A stretch of DNA of 10,258 nucleotides from Bordetella parapertussis (GCA_945863085.1 CAMBCD010000075.1:1-10258); one strand, 5' to 3'; positions 1 to 6,882 are shown, counted from the stretch's first letter. Notes: generated by a model not told the origin, from the letters alone. A program made the numbers and translations.

Positions 1-10
1 CCCAGCCGCC

Positions 11-1681
11 ATGTCCCCACCCGTAGCCTGCGATGTCCTGATCGTCGGTGGCGGCCATAACGGCCTGACCTGTGCCTGTTATCTGGCGGCGGCCGGGCTG
101 AAAGTCCGTGTGCTCGAGCGCCGCGGTGTGGTCGGCGGGGCCGCTGTCACCGAAGAATTCCACCCCGGTTTTCGCAATTCCACCGCGAGTTATACCGTCA
201 GCCTGCTTAATCCGCAGGTGATCCGGGACCTGCGCCTGGCGGAGCACGGCCTGCGCATCATCGAGCGGCCGGTCTCGAATTTCCTGCCGCTGCCCGACGG
301 TGATTACCTGAAAATCGGCGGGTCGCTGGCGGCGACCCAGGCCGAGGTGGCGCGGTTTTCCGCTAACGATGCGGCACGGCTGCCTGATTACTACGCCATG
401 CTTGAACGCGTGGCTGATGTGCTGCGCGACCTGACGCTGGAAACGCCGCCCAATGTTGGCGGTGGTGTCGGCGATTTTTTTGCCGCGCTGAAGACCGCTC
501 GCCGTTTCAAAAAACTCGACATGACGGCGCGCCGTGACGTTCTGGACCTGTTCACCAAAAGCGCCGGCGACCTGCTCGACGCGTGGTTCGAATCGGCGCC
601 GCTCAAGGCCGCCTTCGGTTTTGACGCCATCGTCGGCAATTTCGCCAGCCCTTATGCACCCGGTACTGCCTATGTTTTGTTGCACCATGTGTTCGGTGAA
701 GTGAACGGCAAACGCGGCGTCTGGGGGCATGCCGTCGGCGGCATGGGCTCGATTACCGAGGCCATGGCGAAGGAGGCGCGTGCACGCGGCGTGTATATCG
801 ATACCAACGCCGAAGTTGTCAATGTCTGCGTCGATTCCCGTGGTGCGCAGGGTGTGCAGTTGAAAGACGGCCGCGTCATTGAAGCGCGTTGCGTGGTCGC
901 CAACGTCAATCCGAAACTGCTGTTCCTCAAGCTGATCGACGCGCCGGTGCTGGATGCCGAATTCCTGCAGCGCATCCGCGCCTGGAAATGCGCTTCGGCG
1001 ACCTTCCGCATGAATGTGGCATTGCGCGAGTTGCCGGATTTCACCTGCCTGCCGGGTACTGCCGTCGCCGAACACCACCAGTCCGGCATCATCATGGCGC
1101 CATCGCTGGCGTACATGGAACAGGCCTATTTTGACGCCCGCACTTATGGCTGTTCGCGTGCGCCGGTGGTCGAAATGCTGATTCCATCGACGGTCGATGA
1201 TTCACTGGCGCCGCCGGGGCAACATGTGGCCAGCCTGTTCTGCCAGCATTTCAGTCCTGATCTGCCGGACGGTTTGAACTGGGATGACATTCGCGAGGAT
1301 GCCGCAGATCACGTGATCGATACCGTGACCAGACATGCGCCGAATTTCAAGGGCGCGGTCATCGCGCGCAAAATCCTGTCGCCCTTGGACCTGGAGCGCG
1401 ACTTCGGCCTGATCGGCGGCGACATATTCCACGGCGCATTGACGCTGGACCAGTTGTGGTCCGCGCGGCCGGTGCTGGGCCATGCCGATTACCGGGCACC
1501 GGTGAATCGCTTGTATATGTGCGGCGCCGGTACCCATCCGGGCGGCGGTGTGACCGGGTTGCCGGGACGCAATGCTGCACGGGAAATTGTCCGCGATTTC
1601 AAAAGCGGAAAACTTGCGGATAAAAATCGGGATAAAAACGGGAATAAAAACGGGAATAAAAACGGGCGAAAACAATCATGA
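11..1681 (+). CDS. FAD-dependent oxidoreductase, phytoene desaturase / PYROXD2-like family
   Basis: A 556-residue flavoprotein of the amine-oxidase/phytoene-desaturase superfamily, closest in style to bacterial homologues of human PYROXD2. The N-terminus has a dinucleotide-binding Rossmann motif, GGGHNG at residues 13-18, with an acidic residue (Glu36, in LERR) where the FAD ribose is bound, followed by the GGAA turn at 42-45. The C-terminal FAD-closing motif is at about 503-523 (MCGAGTHPGGGVTGLPGRN). The substrate cannot be read from sequence; many relatives are annotated as phytoene dehydrogenases, but no other carotenoid gene is visible here, so that name would be misleading. The last ~20 residues are an odd Lys/Asn/Gly tail encoded by a 12-base tandem repeat, outside the family fold. 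The gene overlaps the next one by 4 nt (ATGA), suggesting translational coupling. The start fits the usual family N-terminus, but the frame stays open to the window edge and no ribosome site is visible in the 10 bases upstream. Confidence 0.87.
   Translation: MSPPVACDVLIVGGGHNGLTCACYLAAAGLKVRVLERRGVVGGAAVTEEFHPGFRNSTASYTVSLLNPQVIRDLRLAEHGLRIIERPVSNFLPLPDGDYLKIGGSLAATQAEVARFSANDAARLPDYYAMLERVADVLRDLTLETPPNVGGGVGDFFAALKTARRFKKLDMTARRDVLDLFTKSAGDLLDAWFESAPLKAAFGFDAIVGNFASPYAPGTAYVLLHHVFGEVNGKRGVWGHAVGGMGSITEAMAKEARARGVYIDTNAEVVNVCVDSRGAQGVQLKDGRVIEARCVVANVNPKLLFLKLIDAPVLDAEFLQRIRAWKCASATFRMNVALRELPDFTCLPGTAVAEHHQSGIIMAPSLAYMEQAYFDARTYGCSRAPVVEMLIPSTVDDSLAPPGQHVASLFCQHFSPDLPDGLNWDDIREDAADHVIDTVTRHAPNFKGAVIARKILSPLDLERDFGLIGGDIFHGALTLDQLWSARPVLGHADYRAPVNRLYMCGAGTHPGGGVTGLPGRNAAREIVRDFKSGKLADKNRDKNGNKNGNKNGRKQS
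1619..1666 (+). repeat. 12-base tandem repeat, four in-frame copies
   Basis: Four consecutive 12-base units at 1619-1630, 1631-1642, 1643-1654 and 1655-1666. Consensus is (G/A)ATAAAAACGGG; the last two copies are identical and the first is the most diverged (AAAAATCGG). They encode DKNR, DKNG, NKNG and NKNG at the extreme C-terminus of the FAD oxidoreductase. Since the unit is a multiple of three, gain or loss of copies would keep the stop codon in frame and preserve the overlap with the downstream esterase gene. The repeat is AT-rich against its GC-rich surroundings. Confidence 0.95.
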
Positions 1682-2283
1682 TGCGTTTATTACTCACAGC
1701 GATGATGGTGGTGAGCCTGGCGGGTTGCGGCGACAAGGTGCCGCCGGTCGCCAAATTGGCCGTCACCGATGTTGTGCTCGCTTTTGGCGACAGCCTGACC
1801 TACGGCACCGGCGCCAAAGCCGAAGACAGTTATCCTGTCGTGCTCGGCCAGCTGATCGGCCGCACGGTGGTGCGCTCCGGCGTGCCTGGCGAACAGACCG
1901 CGGGTGGACTTGCGCGTCTGGCCGAGGTGCTCGACGAACACAAACCGCGGCTGGTGATCGTCTGCCTCGGCGGCAACGACATGCTGCGCAAAGGCACGCC
2001 GGCGAACATCGAAGCCAATCTGCGCAAGATACTGCAGGAGATCAAATCGCGCGGCCTTGATGCGATGCTGATCGGCGTGCCGACGCCGACGTTGATTGCC
2101 AACCCGCCGGAGTTTTACAGCAAACTCGCGAAAGAGTTTTCGATTCCCTACGAAGGCGACATCATCACCAGCGTGTTGTACAAGTCCGACCTCAAATCCG
2201 ATCCCATCCATCCCAATGCCGCAGGTTATCGCAAGGTAGCGGAGGCTGTCGCTGAACTGATGCGTGATGCCGGTGCACTTTAA
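1678..2283 (+). CDS. GDSL-family arylesterase/lysophospholipase (TesA-like), putative lipoprotein
   Basis: A 201-residue SGNH/GDSL hydrolase similar to the TesA/arylesterase group, which hydrolyses short esters, lysophospholipids or acyl-thioesters. The N-terminus is a short lipoprotein signal with lipobox LAGC, so Cys17 is the predicted lipidated residue; the following GDK lacks the Asp at +2 that favours inner-membrane retention, which suggests the outer membrane. Conserved blocks are clear: block I FGDSLTYG with nucleophile Ser39, block III GGND with oxyanion Asn100, and block V DPIH with Asp175 and His178 completing the triad. Length is normal for the family. The start codon overlaps the stop of the upstream gene (ATGA) and no good ribosome site precedes it, consistent with coupling; a second ATG follows immediately at 1681. 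The MFS transporter begins 3 nt downstream. The true substrate is unknown. Confidence 0.9.
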   Translation: MMRLLLTAMMVVSLAGCGDKVPPVAKLAVTDVVLAFGDSLTYGTGAKAEDSYPVVLGQLIGRTVVRSGVPGEQTAGGLARLAEVLDEHKPRLVIVCLGGNDMLRKGTPANIEANLRKILQEIKSRGLDAMLIGVPTPTLIANPPEFYSKLAKEFSIPYEGDIITSVLYKSDLKSDPIHPNAAGYRKVAEAVAELMRDAGAL

Positions 2284-2286
2284 GTA

Positions 2287-3504
2287 ATGGTCGCCACCAA
2301 AATGTCGGCGCGACGGCTGACATTCATCATGTGCCTGGCCGAAGCCTTATCGATGACCGGCTTCGCCGCCTACACCACGCTGCTGCCGCAGTTGCAGCGC
2401 GAGTGGGGGCTGTCGAATTCGGAGGCCGGCGCGATCAGCGGTTTCCTGTTTGCCGGTTACATGGTGTCGGTGCCGGTGCTGACCAGCCTGACCGACCGCA
2501 TGGATACGCGGCGCATTTACCTCGGCGCCTGCATCATCGGCAGCATCGGCGCGGCGTTTTTTGCGTTGTACGGCCAGGGGTTCTGGAGCGCGGCCTTCGC
2601 GCAGTTCCTGATCGGCGCGGCACTCGGCGGCACCTATATGCCGGGGCTGAAGGCGCTGACCGACCACCTCGAAGGCCCGGCACAATCGCGCGCCACCGCG
2701 TTTTACACTGCGAGTTTCGGCATCGGTTCGACCAAATCCATCCTCGTTGCCGGCAAGATCGGTGCGACGCTGGACTGGCATTGGGCGTTCTGGTTCGGCG
2801 CGATCGGTCCGGTGCTGGGCGGTTTGCTGGTCGCTTTTGCCATGCCGATGGGGCGCATGCGTCCGCGCGAGCATCACAGCACCGCACTGCTCGATTTCCG
2901 CCCGGTGCTGAAAAACCGCAAGACGCTGCCCTACGTGATTGGTTACGCCGTGCACAACTACGAGCTGTTCGGCCAGCGCTCATGGATGGTCGCATTCCTG
3001 GTGTTCTGCGCCGCGCTGCAGCCGGAACATGCGCCGATGGCGCTCTCTGCGGCGACACTGGCGGCGATGATCAACGTGATGGGTCCGGTGTTCAGCGTCA
3101 GCGGCAATGAGCTGGCGCTGCGTTTTGGCCGGAGCCGCATCATTTTCCTGTTCATGACCCTGTCCGGCGTGATCGCCTGCCTGATCGGTTACACCGCGGC
3201 ATGGCCCTGGTACATCGTGGTGCTCTTGATGATGGTCCACTACAGCACCATGCTCGGTGATTCCGCCGCGCTGACTTCGGGCGCCGTCGCCAGCACGCCG
3301 CCGGAAATGCGCGGCGCAATGATGGCGGTGTATTCCTTCCTTGGTTTCAGTACCGCCTTCCTCGCGCCCCTGGTGTTCGGCATGACGCTGGATCTGGCCG
3401 GCGGCAATCAGAGCATTACGGCCTGGGGGTTGGCCTTTGCCAGCATCGGCATTTTTGGTGTGCTGTCGCCGCTGGCCCGCTGGTGGTATCTGCGGCACGC
3501 CTGA
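2287..3504 (+). CDS. Major facilitator superfamily (MFS) transporter
   Basis: A 405-residue inner-membrane secondary transporter with hydrophobic segments throughout, consistent with 12 helices in two halves. The loop between helices 2 and 3 carries a degenerate MFS motif A (TDRMDTRR, residues 69-76), and the equivalent loop in the second half reads ELALRFGRSR at about 275-284. A hydrophilic central loop lies at about 188-213 (RMRPREHHS...LKNRKTLP). A charged patch with TPPEMRG at 337-343 precedes the last two helices. Length is typical. Substrate and direction cannot be read from sequence. The start is 3 nt after the esterase stop, and there is no strong ribosome site, so translation is probably coupled; Met6 at 2302 is an alternative start. 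The gene order flavoenzyme, esterase, transporter suggests one transcript, but a common pathway is only a guess. Confidence 0.9.
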   Translation: MVATKMSARRLTFIMCLAEALSMTGFAAYTTLLPQLQREWGLSNSEAGAISGFLFAGYMVSVPVLTSLTDRMDTRRIYLGACIIGSIGAAFFALYGQGFWSAAFAQFLIGAALGGTYMPGLKALTDHLEGPAQSRATAFYTASFGIGSTKSILVAGKIGATLDWHWAFWFGAIGPVLGGLLVAFAMPMGRMRPREHHSTALLDFRPVLKNRKTLPYVIGYAVHNYELFGQRSWMVAFLVFCAALQPEHAPMALSAATLAAMINVMGPVFSVSGNELALRFGRSRIIFLFMTLSGVIACLIGYTAAWPWYIVVLLMMVHYSTMLGDSAALTSGAVASTPPEMRGAMMAVYSFLGFSTAFLAPLVFGMTLDLAGGNQSITAWGLAFASIGIFGVLSPLARWWYLRHA

Positions 3505-3521
3505 AAATACCAATAAAAACA
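3504..3521 (+). repeat. 18-base intergenic repeat, copy A
   Basis: The sequence AAAATACCAATAAAAACA begins at the last base of the MFS stop codon and runs into the intergenic region. The same 18 bases occur on the minus strand at 7756-7773, over 4 kb away. The match ends exactly at both sides. No function is assigned. Confidence 0.8.
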
Positions 3522-3600
3522 ATGACTTATATTCTGTTGGCGCCAGCTGAGGCAGAATGATTGGTCTGGATGCTGAACTTGGTTTTCCAGGCTTGCTGGG

Positions 3601-3822
3601 TTACCGTTTTCCAGCGAGGCAAGTAAGGGTGTAGCCGAACAACTCAGTGTCGTTGAATGACTGAGGCGGGCGTTGTAATGCACGAGCCATCAAGATTCGC
3701 GCTACTTCTGTGCAGCGCTTTACGTCGTTCTTGGCTTGTTGCTCGGGCGTGCCTTCTATAAGTAGCACCGCCCCCGCACCAATGAAGACGCCAAGCAGCA
3801 CAAAAATAATTTTATCTTTCAT
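3601..3822 (-). CDS. Small hypothetical protein with N-terminal membrane anchor
   Basis: A 73-residue protein I do not recognise. Residues 4-22 form one hydrophobic helix (IIFVLLGVFIGAGAVLLIE) after a short MKDK start, which suggests a single-pass inner-membrane protein with the remaining ~50 residues in the periplasm. That part holds exactly two cysteines, Cys37 and Cys68, which could form a disulfide. Support for the gene being real: a good ribosome site (GAGG at 3828-3831, 5 nt spacing) that overlaps the stop codon of the upstream gene, and only 7 nt between the two genes, so they look co-transcribed and coupled. Base composition is more AT-rich than the metabolic genes on either side. No function is proposed. 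Confidence 0.65.
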   Translation of the reverse strand: MKDKIIFVLLGVFIGAGAVLLIEGTPEQQAKNDVKRCTEVARILMARALQRPPQSFNDTELFGYTLTCLAGKR

Positions 3823-3829
3823 ATTGACC

Positions 3830-4225
3830 TCAATGCTCTTCTTTTACAGAGCTGATTTTTGGCAATACATCTGAAAGCTCAATCCAATCCAACTTTTGTT
3901 TTCCATCGACATTCAGTACAACTTTGAGATTTCGTACGCGCCGCGCCCGCAACCACGGATTATGTCCGCAATGAATTTCTCTACTTGATATGACTTTAGC
4001 GGGATAGGGATTATTTTTTTTGGTTTTTGCTACGGCTGTTTTGTCCCAAGGACTGTAATTTAAAGCGATATATAGCTGCTCCAAGAGATCGCGCACCCGC
4101 TCGTTAGACCAGCGATAGTTTAGAGCCGTGACGAAACACTTTTCTTCGTCAACTTTTGCATGGTCGCCCATCCAGTCCCAAGTGACTATCCATGCAGATT
4201 TCAATAATCGAACTTGTTGTTTCAT
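3830..4225 (-). CDS. Hypothetical protein, tryptophan-rich, AT-rich gene
   Basis: A 131-residue protein of no family I recognise. It has no signal peptide or membrane segment and is strongly basic in the middle (AKTKKNNPYPAK, 66-77; LRARRVRNLK, 92-101). It holds seven tryptophans (12, 16, 18, 39, 60, 91, 114). A segment at 83-100 contains Glu83, His85, Cys86 and His88 followed by an Arg-rich run. A nucleic-acid role is possible from the charge, but nothing proves it. The coding DNA is unusually AT-rich for this window: the 60 bases at 3961-4020 contain only 20 G or C. The gene is first in a two-gene unit with the small membrane protein. A TATAAG hexamer at 4234-4239 lies so close to the ATG that a very short or absent leader is possible; no good ribosome site is seen. 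Confidence 0.6.
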   Translation of the reverse strand: MKQQVRLLKSAWIVTWDWMGDHAKVDEEKCFVTALNYRWSNERVRDLLEQLYIALNYSPWDKTAVAKTKKNNPYPAKVISSREIHCGHNPWLRARRVRNLKVVLNVDGKQKLDWIELSDVLPKISSVKEEH

Positions 4226-4285
4226 TGCCGCAACTTATAGAGTGTGAATGAAACAGCGGTTTATTTTTAGTTGTTGGCAGGCACG

Positions 4286-4843
4286 TCAACGCTTCCCCGT
4301 ATAAAACTCCGGCCACCGCTCCAGCACTGCCGGCGCATCCTCCTTGTAGATGTGGCAGGAACCGATCTGGTACGGTTTTTTGCCGGTGGCCGGTTTGCGC
4401 GCGTTGTGCGCTTCGCGCGCGCGGCCGGTGGCCTGAAACGCGGTCGTGCCCAGCGGGCCCAGCAACTCGACCAGATGGGTGCAGCCGAGCACGCCGCCGA
4501 CACGTTCGGCGATGGCCTTGCGCCAGCCGGGGCCGATGGTCAGGCCTACCAGTTTTTTGAAATTCACCGTGATGTTGCCGCAGGTTTCGTACGGACCCGT
4601 ATCCGTGACCGCTTCGACCTCGTGAATTTTCAGGTCGAGGTCGATGGTCAGGCGCAGCCACATGTGGTGTACCGGTTGCCCGGGCTGGCGTTCGCGACCG
4701 CCGTCGCGGCGCGAGTGCACATAGGTTTTGGTATCGACGAGGTGGCCCTCGATATCCCATAAACCGTCCTCGCGTTCATAACCTTTGCATTCGACGGCGC
4801 GGGTGTGTTTCAGGGTGCGGGGGGCGGGGGCTGGCAAGGGCAT
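4286..4843 (-). CDS. DUF2889 family protein
   Basis: A 185-residue protein matching the DUF2889 pattern as I know it: an N-terminal RAVECKGYEREDGLWDIEGHLVDTKTY segment (15-41), a central HHMWLRLTIDLDLKIHEVEA stretch (59-78), then VGLTIGPGWRKA (99-110), GCTHLVELLGPLGTTAFQA (120-138) and a C-terminal SCHIY (162-166) before a WPEFY end. Four cysteines (19, 88, 121, 163) and His59, His60, His123 and His164 sit in these blocks and could bind metal, but the biochemical function of the family is unknown to me. It is probably cytoplasmic, as no signal or membrane segment is seen. It is the last gene of the liuC-mvaB-DUF1289 run, 18 nt after DUF1289, with a GGAG ribosome site at 4852-4855. No clear terminator follows in 4226-4285. 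Confidence 0.85.
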   Translation of the reverse strand: MPLPAPAPRTLKHTRAVECKGYEREDGLWDIEGHLVDTKTYVHSRRDGGRERQPGQPVHHMWLRLTIDLDLKIHEVEAVTDTGPYETCGNITVNFKKLVGLTIGPGWRKAIAERVGGVLGCTHLVELLGPLGTTAFQATGRAREAHNARKPATGKKPYQIGSCHIYKEDAPAVLERWPEFYTGKR

Positions 4844-4861
4844 GAAGCGGGCTCCGAGGGT

Positions 4862-5059
4862 TCAATTCAAGGTGTCGTGCGTGGCGCGACGCGGTTTGAG
4901 TTCTGCCAGCACGGCCTGTTTTTGTGCCGGATCGTAGCGGAACCAGTCACTGATTTCCCGCAGCGTGCGCCAGCAGCCGACGCAATAACCGTGCCCCTGG
5001 TCGACCATGCAGGCGCCCACGCAGGGCGACTCCACCTCGGGCCGTGAGTCGGCTTCCAT
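4862..5059 (-). CDS. DUF1289 family small cysteine-motif protein
   Basis: A 65-residue protein with the DUF1289 signature SPCVGACMVDQGHGYCVGCWRTLREISDW. Cysteines 13, 17, 26 and 29 form a CX3CX8CX2C set suited to a zinc or iron-sulfur site, followed by the conserved GCWRTLxEIxxW. Family function is not firmly known to me. The chosen ATG lies 2 nt beyond the HMG-CoA lyase stop codon, so translation is likely coupled to it. The same frame stays open upstream to about 5296, but that part is the out-of-frame reading of the lyase gene, and the conserved domain begins only after this ATG, so the longer form is rejected. DUF2889 follows after 18 nt. Confidence 0.85.
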   Translation of the reverse strand: MEADSRPEVESPCVGACMVDQGHGYCVGCWRTLREISDWFRYDPAQKQAVLAELKPRRATHDTLN

Positions 5060-5061
5060 GT

Positions 5062-5967
5062 TTATGCCGCTTTGGCGCGGATCGCGCGTGCTGCGCGCGA
5101 CAGCGTGGTCCGGCCGAGCACGCCGCAGATGTAATCGCCGGCGGCGATCAGCTTCTGCATGTCGACCCCGGTCTCGATGCCGAGACCGTCGAGCAGGTAC
5201 AACACATCCTCGGTGGCGACATTGCCGGTGGCGCCCTTGGCGTAGGGGCAGCCGCCGAGTCCGGACACGGAGCTGTCGAAAGTCGCGACGCCGCATTCCA
5301 GCGCGGCATAGACATTGGTCACCGCCTGGCCGTAAGTGTCGTGGAAATGCCCGGCCATGCGTTCGATGGGGATGTGCCTGGCGACGGCTTCGATCACGGC
5401 GCGGGTCTTGCCGGCAGTGCCGGTGCCTATGGTGTCGCAGACGGTGATTTCGTAGCAGCCCATCGCGTCCAGTGCTTTTGCGACATGCACCACGGCTGCC
5501 GGATCCACTTCACCCTCATACGGGCAGCCGAGGCAGACCGAGATGTCGCCGCGCACTTTGATGCCCCGGGCAATGGCCGCTTTCGCCACTTCGGCAAAAC
5601 GCGCGAGGCCTTCGTCGATGCTGCAGTTGGTGTTGCGTTTGGAAAAACTTTCGCTGGCAGCACCGAATACCACGGCTTCATCGGCACCGGCGGCGATGGC
5701 CGCTTCCAGTCCTTTCATGTTCGGCACCAGCACCGGATAGGTCACGCCGGGTTTGCGGCGGATCCCCGCCATCACGTCGGCGTTGTCGGCCATCTGCGGT
5801 ACCCATTTCGGCGAGACGAAGGCGGTGGCTTCGATGATGCTGAGGCCGGCGTCCTGCAGGCGATGGATGAGTTCGATCTTGACGACGGCCGGTACCGGAG
5901 TGGCTTCGTTCTGCAAGCCGTCGCGCGGGCCGACTTCGACGATGCGTACTTTTTTGGGGAGCGACAT
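5062..5967 (-). CDS. mvaB: Hydroxymethylglutaryl-CoA lyase
   Basis: A 301-residue TIM-barrel lyase of the HMGL-like/DRE family, which cleaves 3-hydroxy-3-methylglutaryl-CoA to acetyl-CoA and acetoacetate, the last step of leucine/isovalerate breakdown (LiuE). All key residues of the human enzyme can be placed with a constant offset of 26: Arg15 and Asp16 in VGPRDGLQNE, Glu46 in IEATAFVSPKWVPQMAD, metal ligands His207 and His209 in GHFHDTYG, the catalytic-loop Cys240 in SVSGLGGCPYAKGATGNVATED, and metal-binding Asn249. Length is normal for bacterial enzymes. It starts 21 nt after the crotonase stop, with ribosome site AGGAGA at 5976-5981, and its stop nearly touches the DUF1289 start. Since the gene next to it is a LiuC-type hydratase, whose product it would consume, a leucine-degradation role is well supported. 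Confidence 0.96.
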   Translation of the reverse strand: MSLPKKVRIVEVGPRDGLQNEATPVPAVVKIELIHRLQDAGLSIIEATAFVSPKWVPQMADNADVMAGIRRKPGVTYPVLVPNMKGLEAAIAAGADEAVVFGAASESFSKRNTNCSIDEGLARFAEVAKAAIARGIKVRGDISVCLGCPYEGEVDPAAVVHVAKALDAMGCYEITVCDTIGTGTAGKTRAVIEAVARHIPIERMAGHFHDTYGQAVTNVYAALECGVATFDSSVSGLGGCPYAKGATGNVATEDVLYLLDGLGIETGVDMQKLIAAGDYICGVLGRTTLSRAARAIRAKAA

Positions 5968-5988
5968 GGTGGCGGTCTCCTGCGGACG

Positions 5989-6834
5989 CTAACGCTTCTT
6001 TTTGCTTTTTGCCGCCGTCTTTTTTGCCTTCGGCGGCTCGGTCCACGACGGTTTGCGCTTTTCGAGGAAGGCGGTCAGCCCTTCCTGCGCTTCGGGCGTG
6101 GCGCGGATGTCGGCAATGACTTTCGAGGTTTCATCGATGATGCCGGCACCGATGGCGCTGTGCGCGCTGTGCGGAATCAGTTGCTTGATCGCATGCACCG
6201 CTTTCGGCCCGCTGGAGTACAGCTGGCCGAGCATTTCGCCGACCCGCGTCGCCAGTTCTTCCTCTTCAACCAGGTCATGTACCAGGCCGATGCGCCAGGC
6301 TTCGGCACAGTCGAACTCCTCGCCGGACAGCATGTAACGCCGTGCCTGGCGTTCGCCGATGGCGCCGATCACATAGGGGCTGATCATCGCCGGGACGATG
6401 CCGATTTTGACTTCGGACAGGCGGAAGGTCGCAGTGCGCGTGGCGATTGCGATGTCGCAGGCGGCGACGATGCCGCAGCCACCGCCGCGCACGGCGCCGT
6501 GCACTGCGGCGACGGTGGGTTTGTTCAGCGTGTACAGCGCATGGAACATGCGCGCGGACTCGACCGCGGCCTTGTAATTCTGTGCCTTGGTGAACTTCGC
6601 GCTCTGGCGCATGTGGGAGATGTCGGCGCCGGCGCAGAAACTTTTTCCGGCGCCGGAGATGACCACGGCGCGGATCGAATCGTCAGCGGCGATGTCGGCC
6701 AGCGTCGCGGTCAGTGCGCGCACCATTTCCGGATCGAAGGCGTTGTGTACTTCCGGACGGTTTAGCGTGATGACCACATTGCCAAAATCGTCGAGGGCGG
6801 TCAGCACCCGCGCAGCGGCGGTGGATTTGCTCAT
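5989..6834 (-). CDS. liuC: Enoyl-CoA hydratase/isomerase family, probable methylglutaconyl-CoA hydratase
   Basis: A 281-residue crotonase, probably hydrating 3-methylglutaconyl-CoA to HMG-CoA. Oxyanion-hole segments are present: FCAGADI at 67-72 and the RGGGCG loop at 116-121. The residue matching rat enoyl-CoA hydratase Glu164 is Glu141 (LSEVKIGIVPA), while the position of Glu144 is Gly121 (GGGCG rather than GGGCE). The string GGGCGIVAACDIAIA...ISPYVIGAIGERQARRY resembles bacterial LiuC/AtuE-type enzymes, as I recall them. Being directly upstream of HMG-CoA lyase favours LiuC over AtuE, which acts on isohexenylglutaconyl-CoA. The usual end (FLEKRKPSW) is followed by an extra Lys/Arg-rich tail of about 16 residues. 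It is the first gene of the operon; an AAGGA ribosome site lies at 6845-6849, about 10 nt from the ATG. Confidence 0.85.
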   Translation of the reverse strand: MSKSTAAARVLTALDDFGNVVITLNRPEVHNAFDPEMVRALTATLADIAADDSIRAVVISGAGKSFCAGADISHMRQSAKFTKAQNYKAAVESARMFHALYTLNKPTVAAVHGAVRGGGCGIVAACDIAIATRTATFRLSEVKIGIVPAMISPYVIGAIGERQARRYMLSGEEFDCAEAWRIGLVHDLVEEEELATRVGEMLGQLYSSGPKAVHAIKQLIPHSAHSAIGAGIIDETSKVIADIRATPEAQEGLTAFLEKRKPSWTEPPKAKKTAAKSKKKR

Positions 6835-6866
6835 GGTGGTCTGTTCCTTGAGACGTGATCGGAGTT

Positions 6867-6882
6867 TTTATACGACGCGTCG
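6867..6882 (-). promoter_or_regulatory. Possible liuC operon promoter -10 with adjacent palindrome
   Basis: On the minus strand a TATAAA hexamer (6867-6872) lies 32 nt before the liuC ATG and is the best -10 candidate in the spacer. It is directly preceded by a perfect 10-base palindrome, CGACGCGTCG (6873-6882), inside what would be the promoter spacer. No strong -35 is seen at 16-18 nt, as expected if an activator is needed. Assignment is by eye only. Confidence 0.4.

Noticed and set aside
11..1681. Naming the first gene phytoene desaturase (crtI).
   Set aside because: The fold matches, but no carotenoid genes are nearby and PYROXD2-type homologues are commonly misnamed this way.
2331..3110. 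Additional open frames inside the MFS transporter gene on both strands.
   Set aside because: They are Arg/His/Gly-rich shadow frames of a high-GC gene with a clear membrane-protein reading in the main frame.
3408..3683. A minus-strand open frame of 91 codons spanning the MFS gene end and the intergenic region.
   Set aside because: It overlaps the 73-residue gene in another frame and the MFS gene in antisense, and lacks domain or ribosome-site support.
3505..4285. A mobile element bounding the AT-rich patch.
   Set aside because: I see no transposase, integrase, terminal inverted repeats or target-site duplication; transfer is suggested by composition only.
5060..5296. A longer DUF1289 protein of 144 residues starting near 5296.
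   Set aside because: The added part overlaps the lyase gene out of frame on the same strand and has no conserved sequence; the domain starts right after the ATG at 5059.
5044..6765. A very long plus-strand open frame (573 codons) across the lyase and hydratase genes.
   Set aside because: It is antisense to two genes with complete catalytic motifs, its protein is low-complexity Asp/Gly/His/Ala-rich as expected from GC-rich codons read backwards, and it matches no family I know.
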